From assembly GCA_036274055.1 (NCBI GenBank), contig DASUGM010000130.1:1-50090 (forward strand): a DNA stretch of 50,090 nt. The letters are read 5' to 3'. Below, one piece after another: positions 25,134-33,110 of this stretch. The notes beneath the pieces are model-generated. The model saw nothing but the letters and a program-made list of their open reading frames with translations. It did no database searches and had not been told where the DNA came from. The position numbers were made by a program, and so were the translations under genes. Within the stretch, counting starts at the first letter, position 1; every line of letters begins with the position of its first letter. This DNA comes from DASUGM01 sp036274055. Its GTDB lineage: Bacteria; Acidobacteriota; Vicinamibacteria; Vicinamibacterales; SCN-69-37.

Positions 25134-25706
25134 ATGCCGCTGGACGACGCGGCCGCCGTCGCTCAGGCGAGAGGCGGCGATCAGGATGCCTTTCGCGTGC
25201 TCGTGGATCGGCATAGTCGCAGCATCTACCGTCTGGCGTACCGGATGACAGGCAAGCCGGAAGACGCCGAGGACGTCGTCCAGGAAACGTTCGTGCGTGC
25301 GTACCGGCAACTGGGCCGGTTCGAATCGCGATCGAATTTCGCGACGTGGCTGTATCGGATTGGATTCAACTGCGCGATTGATTACATGAGAGCGCGGCCG
25401 AAGCGAGAGTCCTCCGAAACCCACGACGTCCTCGATCAGATGACGCACGAGACCAGCGCGCCCTCGATGGACGATCTGGTTTACGCCGGCGAGATCGGCG
25501 AACGCGTGCAGGCGGCGCTCAACGAGCTGAGCGCGCAAGAGCGCGCGGCGTTTCTGATGCGGCACTACCAGGGTTGCTCGATCGAAGAGATTTGCAAGGC
25601 GCTCGATCTGAAGTCGAACGCGGCCAAGCATTCGATCTTTCGCGCAGTGAAGAAGATGCGCGTCGCCCTGAAGCCGTTGATGCACGCTCGGCTCGAACGC
25701 GTCTGA
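25134..25706 (+). CDS. RNA polymerase ECF sigma factor (sigma-24 type)
   Basis: A 190-residue extracytoplasmic-function sigma factor. Region 2 (RLAYRMTGKPEDAEDVVQETFVRAYRQL) recruits core polymerase and melts the -10; region 4 (LNELSAQERAAFLMRHYQGCSIEEICKALDLKSNAAKHSIFRAVKKMR) is the helix-turn-helix for -35 recognition. I prefer ATG 25134 (MPLDDAAAVAQARGG), since an in-frame GTG at 25056 adds a Pro/Thr-rich stretch not expected in the family. Neither start has a good ribosome binding site. It heads a four-gene run with its presumed anti-sigma factor and two HEAT proteins; autoregulation is probable but not shown. Confidence 0.93.
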   Translation: MPLDDAAAVAQARGGDQDAFRVLVDRHSRSIYRLAYRMTGKPEDAEDVVQETFVRAYRQLGRFESRSNFATWLYRIGFNCAIDYMRARPKRESSETHDVLDQMTHETSAPSMDDLVYAGEIGERVQAALNELSAQERAAFLMRHYQGCSIEEICKALDLKSNAAKHSIFRAVKKMRVALKPLMHARLERV

Positions 25707-25781
25707 CGAGCTGAGCAGGGCAAGCAAGAGGCTAGGACGCAGAACGTCGCCAGCGTGTGGAGCGCTGGGGGCAAAGGCACA

Positions 25782-26591
25782 ATGACCAACTGGCACCCGA
25801 CTGAAGACGATCTGATTCTGCATTTCTACGGCGAAGGCCGGGAGAACGAGGGGCGCGTGGACGACCACGTGCATGCCTGCCCGCAGTGTCAGGAGGTCTG
25901 GGACGACCTCACCGAAACCCTGAAGATGGTGGACGCCGCCCAGGTGCCCGAGCCGGATTCCGGCTTCGAGCGCGTGATCTGGGCGCGAGTCTCCCGCGAG
26001 CTGCCGGATCGTCGTCCGGCCCCCGGTTGGATTTCGTCCTGGTCGGTGCGGCAGTGGCTGCCGGTGACCGGGTTGGCGACGGCGGTGCTCGCGATCATCG
26101 GCGCCAGCTACATGTCGTGGGCGCGTCCGGTCGTGATCACGCCGGAATTGCCGAGGCAGGGCGCGGTGACGACGCGCACGCCGCCGGCCGATCCGGCGGC
26201 AGCTAACGCGAAGGCGCGCGAACGCGTCTTGTTGACAGCGCTGAGCTCGCACTTCCAACAGACCGAGATGCTGCTGGTGGAAGTGCTGAACGCGCCGGCA
26301 AGCGCGAATGAATTCGCGTTCGAACGCACCAGCGCCGACGACCTGGTGTCATCGGGACGGCTCTACCGGGTGACGGCGGAACAGAACGGCGACCGGCATC
26401 TGGCGCAGATGCTGGAAGACATCGAGCGAGTGCTCGTCGACATCGCGCGCGGCCCGAACCAGCCTGGCGCGACCGACATGAAGAACCTGCGCACGCGGAT
26501 TGACAACAACGGCCTGCTCTTCAAGGTGCGCGCCGTGACCAATGAGATCCGCCAGCGTCAACAGACTTTGAATTCGGCTTCGACTAACTAG
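25782..26591 (+). CDS. Transmembrane zinc-finger anti-sigma factor
   Basis: A 269-residue single-pass membrane protein. The cytoplasmic N-terminus carries the zinc anti-sigma motif His29-x3-Cys33-x2-Cys36 (DHVHACPQCQ). A transmembrane helix lies at about residues 97-118 (VTGLATAVLAIIGASYMSW). The periplasmic part (about 120-269) is helical and could sense signal. It should sequester the sigma factor encoded 75 bases upstream. ATG 25782 is preferred to 25755 because MTNWHPTEDDLI starts the conserved domain. The HEAT genes follow 11 bases later, so it is operonic with them. Confidence 0.88.
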   Translation: MTNWHPTEDDLILHFYGEGRENEGRVDDHVHACPQCQEVWDDLTETLKMVDAAQVPEPDSGFERVIWARVSRELPDRRPAPGWISSWSVRQWLPVTGLATAVLAIIGASYMSWARPVVITPELPRQGAVTTRTPPADPAAANAKARERVLLTALSSHFQQTEMLLVEVLNAPASANEFAFERTSADDLVSSGRLYRVTAEQNGDRHLAQMLEDIERVLVDIARGPNQPGATDMKNLRTRIDNNGLLFKVRAVTNEIRQRQQTLNSASTN

Positions 26592-26602
26592 AGGACACCT
26601 CC

Positions 26603-28159
26603 ATGAAGCGACTGGCTACGTTCGTTGGATTGCTGCTGATCGTCCCGGCCTTTGCGGCGGCGCAAATGGCGCCGCCCGCGCCCCCGGCCCCGCCGGCTGC
26701 GCCCGCCCCGATGGTGGCCCCGGTGCCACCGGTCCCGCAGGCGCCGCCCGCGCCGCCGGCGCCGGCGCGCGTGCTAATGCCGCCGGTGTGGGATGCGATC
26801 GCGGTTGAAGACGCGATGCGCGCGGTCCGCATGGTGGACATGGATCAGGTTCGCGAGGCCAACGCGCAGGCGCGCGAGGCGGCCGCACAGGCGCGCGAAG
26901 CGGTCCGCGTCGATCAGGACCACATCCGCGAGATGGCGCGCGAAGCCGCGGCGCAGGCGAACCGCTTCAGCTACGACTATCGCTTCGACGAACACGTCGG
27001 CATGATGCCGATGACCTGGAGCATGAGCAGCCAGGGCGAGGGCGGCAACTACTACGACAGCGGCAAGAGCTCGCTCAACTCCGGCCAGTGGGATCGCGCG
27101 ATCACCTACTTCGATCGCACCATCGCCGCCAAGAGTCCCTATGCGGACGGCGCGCTCTACTGGAAGGCCTACGCGCAGTGGAAGCTCGCCAAGACCGAGG
27201 ATGCGCTGGCGACGATTGGCGTGCTCCGCAAGGAGCATCCGCAGAGCCGTTATCTCGGCGACGCGAAGGTCCTCGAGCAGGACGTGCGCCGCAGCTCGGG
27301 ACAGCCGGTCAATCCGGATGCGATCAAAGAAGAGGAAATCAAGCTGCTGGCGATTTCGGCCGTCGGCAAGTCTGAAAATGGCGTCACGATTGTCGAAGGC
27401 GTCCTCAACGGCAGCAACTCGTTGAACCTCAAGAAGCGCGCCCTCTATGTGCTGGCGACCAGTGAGGACCAGACCCGCGCCTATCCGATTTTGCTCCGCT
27501 ACGCGAAGGGCGCCGGCAATCCGGATCTGCAGTACGAAGCGATCCGCTACATCGCCTCGCGCCGCGACGGCCAGACCACGGCGAAGGATCTGCAGGACAT
27601 CTACAACTCGACGACCGACGCGCGCATCCGGATGGCGATCATCAACGCTTTCCAGTCGTCGCAGAACAAGAACGCGCTCGTCGCCATCGCCGGCAGCACG
27701 TCGAACACCGTCGACGTCCGCCGCGCGGCCGTCAACGGCCTGTCGAACCTGGCGGCGCCGCAGGAACTGTGGGCGCTGTATCAGAAGGAGACCGACAACG
27801 AACTGAAGATGCAGATGATCAGCGTGTTCAGCTCGATGGGCGCCATCGACCAGCTCGAGCAGATCGTCAAGACCGAGAAGGATCCGACGGTCCGCGCCCG
27901 GGCCATTCGATCGCTGGGCAACCAGAAGAGCGAGCGCACCGGCCAGACGCTGGTCGGCATCTACAGCTCCGACCAGGATGCCAACGTGCGCAACGCCGTG
28001 ATCACCGCGCTCGGCAACCAGAACAACGCCGAGGGTCTGGTCGGGATCGCCCGGAAAGAGCAGAACACCGAGCTCAAGCTCAAGATCGTCAATCGCCTCG
28101 CCGAGATGGCCCGCACTTCGAAAGTCGCGGCCGATTACCTCGCTGAGTTGATCAAGTAA
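26603..28159 (+). CDS. Exported HEAT-repeat protein with Pro/Ala-rich N-terminus
   Basis: A 518-residue protein with a signal peptide (about residues 1-20), a Pro/Ala-rich linker (about 22-56), an Ala/Gln/Arg coiled-coil-like helix (about 75-115, repeats of AQAREA), a TPR-like segment around SSLNSGQWDRAITYFDRTI, and then seven or more HEAT/PBS-lyase-type repeats to the end (for example DARIRMAIINAFQ and DANVRNAVITALG). HEAT arrays bind proteins; no enzyme motif was seen. GAGGA lies upstream of ATG. Placement in the sigma/anti-sigma operon suggests an envelope-stress role, which is inference. Confidence 0.82.
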   Translation: MKRLATFVGLLLIVPAFAAAQMAPPAPPAPPAAPAPMVAPVPPVPQAPPAPPAPARVLMPPVWDAIAVEDAMRAVRMVDMDQVREANAQAREAAAQAREAVRVDQDHIREMAREAAAQANRFSYDYRFDEHVGMMPMTWSMSSQGEGGNYYDSGKSSLNSGQWDRAITYFDRTIAAKSPYADGALYWKAYAQWKLAKTEDALATIGVLRKEHPQSRYLGDAKVLEQDVRRSSGQPVNPDAIKEEEIKLLAISAVGKSENGVTIVEGVLNGSNSLNLKKRALYVLATSEDQTRAYPILLRYAKGAGNPDLQYEAIRYIASRRDGQTTAKDLQDIYNSTTDARIRMAIINAFQSSQNKNALVAIAGSTSNTVDVRRAAVNGLSNLAAPQELWALYQKETDNELKMQMISVFSSMGAIDQLEQIVKTEKDPTVRARAIRSLGNQKSERTGQTLVGIYSSDQDANVRNAVITALGNQNNAEGLVGIARKEQNTELKLKIVNRLAEMARTSKVAADYLAELIK

Positions 28160-28183
28160 CGCCGTCCACCGACAACGAGGCGC

Positions 28184-29269
28184 ATGATGACCAGGCTTCT
28201 GGCGCTCACCATCGTCGGCGCGGTGCTCACCGCCGCGCCGGCGCCTCTACCACAGGCCGGCTCCGGCCAGCCGCCGTTCCAGAACGCCAAGGTGGAGCAA
28301 CGCAGCGCCACCTCGATCGATCGCGAGCTGGCCTCCGCCGGCAGCAGCGCGGATCCGGTGTGGTTCGGCTGGCGCGTGCCAATGATCGACGGCGATCGCG
28401 GCTGCGACACCTGGATCAACAACGACATCTACTTCCGCGGCTTCGTCATGGAGTCGAGGGGCGAAACGCCGCCGGCCACGCAGCCAAGCGGTCCGGCCCG
28501 CCTCGAAGGCGGCACCGGGCTGGTGGTGTTCGTACGGATGATCAACGGCAACGTCGAGCGGCTCCGCGGCATCAACGACGGCTGCCCCGTCGATGGCGGC
28601 GGCCGCACCGTCTACTGGCTGAACGGCATCACGCCCGCCGAAAGCCTGCGCTATCTGCAGACGTTCACGCAGATGGACGCGCTCAACATCGACGCCCGGC
28701 GGAACCTGGCGAGTTCGGCGCTCTCGGCGATCGCGCTGCACCGGGATCCGGGCGCTGACGCGATCCTCGACAAACTGGCAGACTCGACGGGCGACTCGAG
28801 CATGCGGTCGTCGGCGTTGCGATCGCTCGCCGCGTATCGGGGCCAGCATGGTTTCGACAAGGTCAAGGCGGCGCTCGCGACCGAACGGGAATCATCGCGG
28901 CGGGTGTCGCTGGTCACCGCCCTGGGACAAACTCGGCAGCCGGCGACGGCCGACACGCTGTTGAATCTCGCGCGAACCGACGCGGATCCGAAGGTCCGCG
29001 CCGAGGCCGCGTATTACTACGCCGCGCGCGCCGGCGTTGCCGGCGTCGGCAACCTCACCTCGATCATCGAACAAGACCAGTCCGACGACGTCAAACGGCG
29101 GGCGATTTCTGGTCTGAACGCGCTGCCCAACAACGCCGGCGTCGAGCCGCTGCTGAAGATCGCGCGCTCGAGCAGGAACCTTGCCCTCACCAAGGCCGCG
29201 GTCAGCGCGCTGAGCAGCTCGAAAGACCCGCGCGCGCTCGCCTACATGGAAGAACTGGTCAAGAGATAG
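28184..29269 (+). CDS. Exported HEAT-repeat protein
   Basis: A 361-residue protein with an N-terminal signal peptide (about residues 1-20), an extended region with NGNVERLRGINDGCPVDGGGRTVYWLNGI, and about six HEAT-type repeats from residue 160 onward (SSMRSSALRSLAAYRG, DPKVRAEAAYYYAARAG, SDDVKRRAISGLNALP). Two adjacent ATGs exist; AACGAGG upstream fits ATG 28187 slightly better. It follows the previous HEAT gene by 24 bases and likely arose by duplication or shares a complex with it. Two cysteines in the middle region may form a periplasmic disulfide. Function unknown. Confidence 0.8.
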   Translation: MMTRLLALTIVGAVLTAAPAPLPQAGSGQPPFQNAKVEQRSATSIDRELASAGSSADPVWFGWRVPMIDGDRGCDTWINNDIYFRGFVMESRGETPPATQPSGPARLEGGTGLVVFVRMINGNVERLRGINDGCPVDGGGRTVYWLNGITPAESLRYLQTFTQMDALNIDARRNLASSALSAIALHRDPGADAILDKLADSTGDSSMRSSALRSLAAYRGQHGFDKVKAALATERESSRRVSLVTALGQTRQPATADTLLNLARTDADPKVRAEAAYYYAARAGVAGVGNLTSIIEQDQSDDVKRRAISGLNALPNNAGVEPLLKIARSSRNLALTKAAVSALSSSKDPRALAYMEELVKR

Positions 29270-29278
29270 ATCCCTGCG

Positions 29279-29489
29279 ATTGCCGGATTGCCGTTTCGAG
29301 GGCATGGCCGGATTGGATTGAAGAGCAATTGACCGATTGGCTGATTCATTGCCGGATTGAGACTGACAATCTCAATCCGGCAATTGCTTTTCAATCGGGC
29401 AATTGTTCTTCAATCCGCCAATGATTTCGGCAATTCCGCAATCCAATCAATCCAATCCGGCCATGCCCTCGATTCGGCAATCCGGCAAT
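29279..29489. repeat. Long intergenic palindrome with nested hairpin
   Basis: Arms of 43 bases (29279-29321 and 29447-29489) are inverted copies at 41 of 43 positions (word GAGGGCATGGCCGG). Between them lies a perfect 15-base-pair hairpin (29348-29362 with 29370-29384, seven-base loop) built from the same word ATTGCCGGATTGAG. The remaining bases are further CAATTG/GGATTG-type words. The element fills the 242-base gap after the second HEAT gene. It can fold into a long RNA or cruciform; no poly-T run follows. Confidence 0.9.
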
Positions 29490-29498
29490 TACGTGCGG

Positions 29499-29504
29499 TA
29501 GTAT
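29499..29504 (+). promoter_or_regulatory. Candidate -10 box (TAGTAT), leaderless start
   Basis: TAGTAT is at -13 to -8 from the sortilin-like gene ATG at 29512, with no Shine-Dalgarno sequence between. It starts ten bases after the right arm of the long palindrome, so transcription would begin immediately downstream of that structure. Confidence 0.45.
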
Positions 29505-29511
29505 TTAGCCC

Positions 29512-32500
29512 ATGTCGCGGACGAAATCCTTCCTCAGCATCTCGATCCTCGGCCTGGCCGCCTTCGTCGCCTTGCCGTTTTCCGAAGTTGGCGCGCAACA
29601 GCCCGCGACCCAGCTCTCCCCGGTTCCCGCCGATCCGGCGCTCATCAAGGATCTGACCTGGCGCAGCATCGGCCCCGACCGCGGCGGCCGATCGATCGCG
29701 GTGTCGGGCGTCAAGGGCCGGCCCAACGAGGCCTACTTCGGCGCCACCGGCGGCGGCCTATGGAAGACGACCAACGCCGGTGTCGACTGGACGCCGGTGA
29801 CCGACGGCAAGATCACCAGCGCCTCGGTCGGCGCGGTGGCCGTCGCCGAGTCCAATCCCGACGTCGTCTTCATCGGCACGGGCGAGTCGTGCATCCGCGG
29901 CAACATCATGCCGGGTGACGGCGTCTACAAGTCCGCCAACGCCGGCGCGACGTGGACCAAGGTCGGTTTCGAAACCTCACAGGCGATCTCGAAGATCCGC
30001 ATCCATCCGACCAACGCCGACATCGTCTACGTGGCGTCGTTCGGCAAGTACGGCGTCCCCAGCGACGACCGCGGCGTCTTCAAGAGCACCGACGGCGGCC
30101 GGACCTGGAAGAAGACACTGTTCCGCGACAACAAGACCGGCGCAGTCGACCTCTCGATCGATCGCAATAATCCGAACGTCATCTACGCGGCCCTGTGGGA
30201 GGCGTTCCGGATCGAATACACGATGTCGAGCGGCGGTCCGGGCAGCGGCCTGTTCAAGTCCACCGACGGCGGCGACACCTGGACCGAGATCACGCGCAAC
30301 CCCGGCATGCCCGGCGGCATGATCGGCCGCATCGGCGTGTCGGTGTCGGGCGCGGACTCGAATCGCGTCTACGCGCTGGTCGAAAACGACAAGGGCGGAC
30401 TGTTCGTCAGCGACAACGCCGGCGCGACCTGGACGCTGGTCAACGAAAACCGGAACATCCGCCAGCGCGCGTTCTACTACACGCACGTCGCCGCGGATCC
30501 GAAGGACAAGAATCTCGTCTACCTGCTCAACGTCAGCGCCTATCGTTCGACCGACGGCGGCAAGACCTTGAGCCCGCTCGGCGGCGGTCAGACCCACGGC
30601 GACTATCACGACCTGTGGATTGACCCGGAGACACCGGCGCATCTCGTCGTCGGCAATGACGGCGGCGGCGCCGTGCAGGCCGCCGGCGGCCAGTGGACGC
30701 CGCAGGATTACCCGACGCCGCAGTATTACCATGCGGCGACGACCAAGCACATCCCGTATCACGTCTGCGGCGCGCAGCAGGACGGCAGCACCGTCTGCCT
30801 GCCGAATGAAGCCGGTGGCGGCCGCGGCGGCCGCGGTGGCGGCCGCGGCGGCGCGCCGGCGGCGCCGGTGATGTACAGCCCCGGGGGATCGGAAGACGGC
30901 GCCATCGCGCCGGATCCAAAGGACGTCGACGTGTTCTTCTCCGGCGCGAACAACGGCGGCTTTCTCGAACGGATCAACCGCCGCACCGGCGAAAACCGCG
31001 AAGTCCATCCGTATCCGCGGATGTTCTCGGGCGAGCCGGCCAGCGCGATTCCCGAACGCGTCCAGTGGACCTACCCGATCGTCTTCTCGCCCGTCGATCC
31101 GAACGTGCTCTTCACCGCCACGCAGCACGTCTGGCGGACGACGTCACAGGGCCAGAACTGGGATCGCATCAGCGGCGACCTGACCCGTCACGATCCCAAG
31201 ACGCTGGCGCACTCCGGCGGCCCGATCACCGGCGACATGAACGGTCCCGAGATCTACGCAACGGTCTTCGCGCTCGGCCCCTCGAAGGTCGACGTCAACG
31301 TGCTCTGGGCCGGATCGGACGACGGCCTCGTTCACGTGACGCAGAACGGCGGCAAGACCTGGGCGAATGTGACGCCGAAAGAAATGCCGGACTTCGGCCG
31401 CGTCAGCATCATCGACGCCTCGGCGTTCGACGCCGGCACCGCCTACGTCGCCGTCAAGCGCATGCTGTTCGACGACGAGAAGCCGTACATCTTCCGCACT
31501 CACGACTTCGGCAAGACCTGGACGAAGATCGTCAACGGCCTCGGCCCGACCGACTACGTGCACGTCGTCCGCGAAGATCCCACCCGCCAGGGACTGCTCT
31601 ACGCCGGCACGCAGCACAAGGTCTACTACTCGTACGACGACGGCGCGAACTGGCATTCGCTGTCGCTGAACCTGCCCGATGTGCCGATGAAGGATCTGGT
31701 CGTCGAAACCCACGACCTGGTGCTCGCGACCCACGGCCGCGGCTTCTACATCCTCGACGACATCTTTCCGCTGCGGCAGTCGAGCCCGGCGGTGACGAGC
31801 ACGACGGACGTGTTCCTGTTCAAGCCCGAAGAAGCGATGCGCTCGACCAACGGTGCGCAAATCCGCTATCTCGTCAAGGGCAACGTCGACGCGATCAACG
31901 TGCAGATCGTCGACGCCAAAGGCACGGTGGTGCGGACGTTCGGCGCCGCGCCGCCAGCGGAGGCGGGTGATCCCGGCAGGGCCGGTGGCGCCGGCGCCGG
32001 CGGCGGTGGTGGCCGCGGTGGCCGCGGCGGCGGCGCCGCCTTCGCGCCGACGACACCGGGCATGCAGACGATCAACTGGGACCTGCGCTATCCGCCGGCC
32101 TCCTCGTTCCCGGGCATGATTCTGTGGGGCGGCGGCGTCCAGGGGCCCGCGGCGGCGCCGGGCACGTACACGGTGAAGCTCACCGCCAATGGCAGAACGC
32201 AGACGCAGACCTTCGTCGTCAAGCGTAACCATCTGTTCCGCGACGTCACCGACGCCGACCTGCAGGCGCAGTTCGATCTCGCGATCCAGATCCGCGACTC
32301 GACGAGTGAAGCCAACGACGCGGTGATCAGGATCCGCGACCTCAAGGCGCAAATCGCTGATCGATTGAGCAAGTCGAACGGCGACGCCCGACTCAAGTCG
32401 GCGAGCGAAGCGCTCTCCGAGGATCTGAGCTCGGTCGAGGAGGCGATCTACCAGGTGAAGAATCAGAGCGGCCAGGATCCCCTGAACTTCCCGATCAAGA

Positions 32501-32694
32501 TCAACAACCGCCTGGCGTCGCTGTTGTCGGTCGTCAACACCGGCGACGGCCGTCCGATCGGCAACGCGCTGCCGATCTTCAATTCGCTCAAGGCCGACCT
32601 CAAGGTCCAGACCGACAAGCTCAAGGCGACCGACAGGCAGATCGCCGCGTTCAACGCCGAAGCCAAGCGGCTGGGGCTGGACCCGATCAAGTAG
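29512..32694 (+). CDS. Exported sortilin/VPS10-type BNR-repeat protein
   Basis: A 1060-residue exported protein with a signal peptide (about residues 1-28). The N-terminal two thirds are beta-propellers with many Asp-box (BNR) turns, such as STDGGRTWKK, STDGGDTWTE, SDNAGATWTL, TQNGGKTWAN, THDFGKTWTK and SYDDGANWHS, as in sortilin/VPS10 domains and family-74-like glycosidases. A C-terminal part (about 800-1060) carries a beta-sandwich and helices. Two Gly/Arg-rich tracts (near residues 430 and 825) look disordered. Such proteins are often annotated as glycosyl hydrolases, but no catalytic Asp pair is clear. The family is abundant in Acidobacteriota. It is probably periplasmic or surface-exposed and monocistronic. 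Confidence 0.88.
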   Translation: MSRTKSFLSISILGLAAFVALPFSEVGAQQPATQLSPVPADPALIKDLTWRSIGPDRGGRSIAVSGVKGRPNEAYFGATGGGLWKTTNAGVDWTPVTDGKITSASVGAVAVAESNPDVVFIGTGESCIRGNIMPGDGVYKSANAGATWTKVGFETSQAISKIRIHPTNADIVYVASFGKYGVPSDDRGVFKSTDGGRTWKKTLFRDNKTGAVDLSIDRNNPNVIYAALWEAFRIEYTMSSGGPGSGLFKSTDGGDTWTEITRNPGMPGGMIGRIGVSVSGADSNRVYALVENDKGGLFVSDNAGATWTLVNENRNIRQRAFYYTHVAADPKDKNLVYLLNVSAYRSTDGGKTLSPLGGGQTHGDYHDLWIDPETPAHLVVGNDGGGAVQAAGGQWTPQDYPTPQYYHAATTKHIPYHVCGAQQDGSTVCLPNEAGGGRGGRGGGRGGAPAAPVMYSPGGSEDGAIAPDPKDVDVFFSGANNGGFLERINRRTGENREVHPYPRMFSGEPASAIPERVQWTYPIVFSPVDPNVLFTATQHVWRTTSQGQNWDRISGDLTRHDPKTLAHSGGPITGDMNGPEIYATVFALGPSKVDVNVLWAGSDDGLVHVTQNGGKTWANVTPKEMPDFGRVSIIDASAFDAGTAYVAVKRMLFDDEKPYIFRTHDFGKTWTKIVNGLGPTDYVHVVREDPTRQGLLYAGTQHKVYYSYDDGANWHSLSLNLPDVPMKDLVVETHDLVLATHGRGFYILDDIFPLRQSSPAVTSTTDVFLFKPEEAMRSTNGAQIRYLVKGNVDAINVQIVDAKGTVVRTFGAAPPAEAGDPGRAGGAGAGGGGGRGGRGGGAAFAPTTPGMQTINWDLRYPPASSFPGMILWGGGVQGPAAAPGTYTVKLTANGRTQTQTFVVKRNHLFRDVTDADLQAQFDLAIQIRDSTSEANDAVIRIRDLKAQIADRLSKSNGDARLKSASEALSEDLSSVEEAIYQVKNQSGQDPLNFPIKINNRLASLLSVVNTGDGRPIGNALPIFNSLKADLKVQTDKLKATDRQIAAFNAEAKRLGLDPIK

Positions 32695-32725
32695 CGGCAA
32701 CCGTGTTCCGGCCGGCGGGCCGCCC

Positions 32726-32743
32726 AACCGCCGGCCGGCGGTT
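32726..32743. terminator. GC-rich perfect palindrome, possible terminator
   Basis: AACCGCCGGCCGGCGGTT is an 18-base perfect palindrome downstream of the sortilin-like gene, preceded by further CCGGCCGGCGGGCC sequence that could extend pairing. There is no U-run, so termination would be non-canonical; it may only be a stable mRNA end. Confidence 0.35.
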
Positions 32744-32750
32744 CGCGTCT

Positions 32751-32777
32751 ATTACTCCTGCAAGGTAGTATTAATAC
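32751..32777 (+). promoter_or_regulatory. PadR-type operator/promoter
   Basis: An imperfect dyad (ATTACTCCTGC facing GGTAGTATTAAT, 8 of 12 half-site positions matching) ends in the perfect palindrome GTATTAATAC (32768-32777), four bases before the padR ATG at 32781. TAGTAT at 32766-32771 could be the -10 for a leaderless padR mRNA. PadR regulators usually bind such dyads on their own promoter, so autorepression of the padR-permease pair is likely. Confidence 0.55.
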
Positions 32778-32780
32778 GCT

Positions 32781-33110
32781 ATGGATAGCCTGGGCGAATT
32801 CGAACAATCGATTCTGCTGGCGATCGTCCACCTGCGGGCCGACGCCTACGGCGTGACGATTCGCCGCGAAATCGAGGCGCGTACCGGGCGCCCGGTGACG
32901 GTCGGGGCGTTGTACACGGCGCTCGACCGGCTCGAGCGCAAGGGCTACGTCTCGTCGGCCATGTCGGGCCCGACCGCGGAACGCGGCGGGCGATCCAAGC
33001 GCTACGTCAAGATCCGGGCGGCCGGCGCGGCGGCGCTGCGTGAATCGCGGGCGCGGCTGGCGCGGATGTGGGACGGGCTCGAAGACGACCTGACGCGGAG
33101 TCGATCGTGA
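32781..33110 (+). CDS. PadR-family transcriptional regulator
   Basis: A 109-residue winged-helix repressor. It begins with the typical LGEFEQSILLAIVHLRADAYGVTIRREIE block and contains TGRPVTVGALYTALDRLERKGYVSS (recognition helix and wing) and GGRSKRYVKI. It is a short, subfamily-2-type PadR lacking the long C-terminal dimerisation helix. It overlaps the permease start by four bases (GTGA). In Acidobacteriota this pairing with ADOP permeases is very common; the regulator probably represses the transporter gene and itself through the dyad upstream. Confidence 0.93.
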   Translation: MDSLGEFEQSILLAIVHLRADAYGVTIRREIEARTGRPVTVGALYTALDRLERKGYVSSAMSGPTAERGGRSKRYVKIRAAGAAALRESRARLARMWDGLEDDLTRSRS

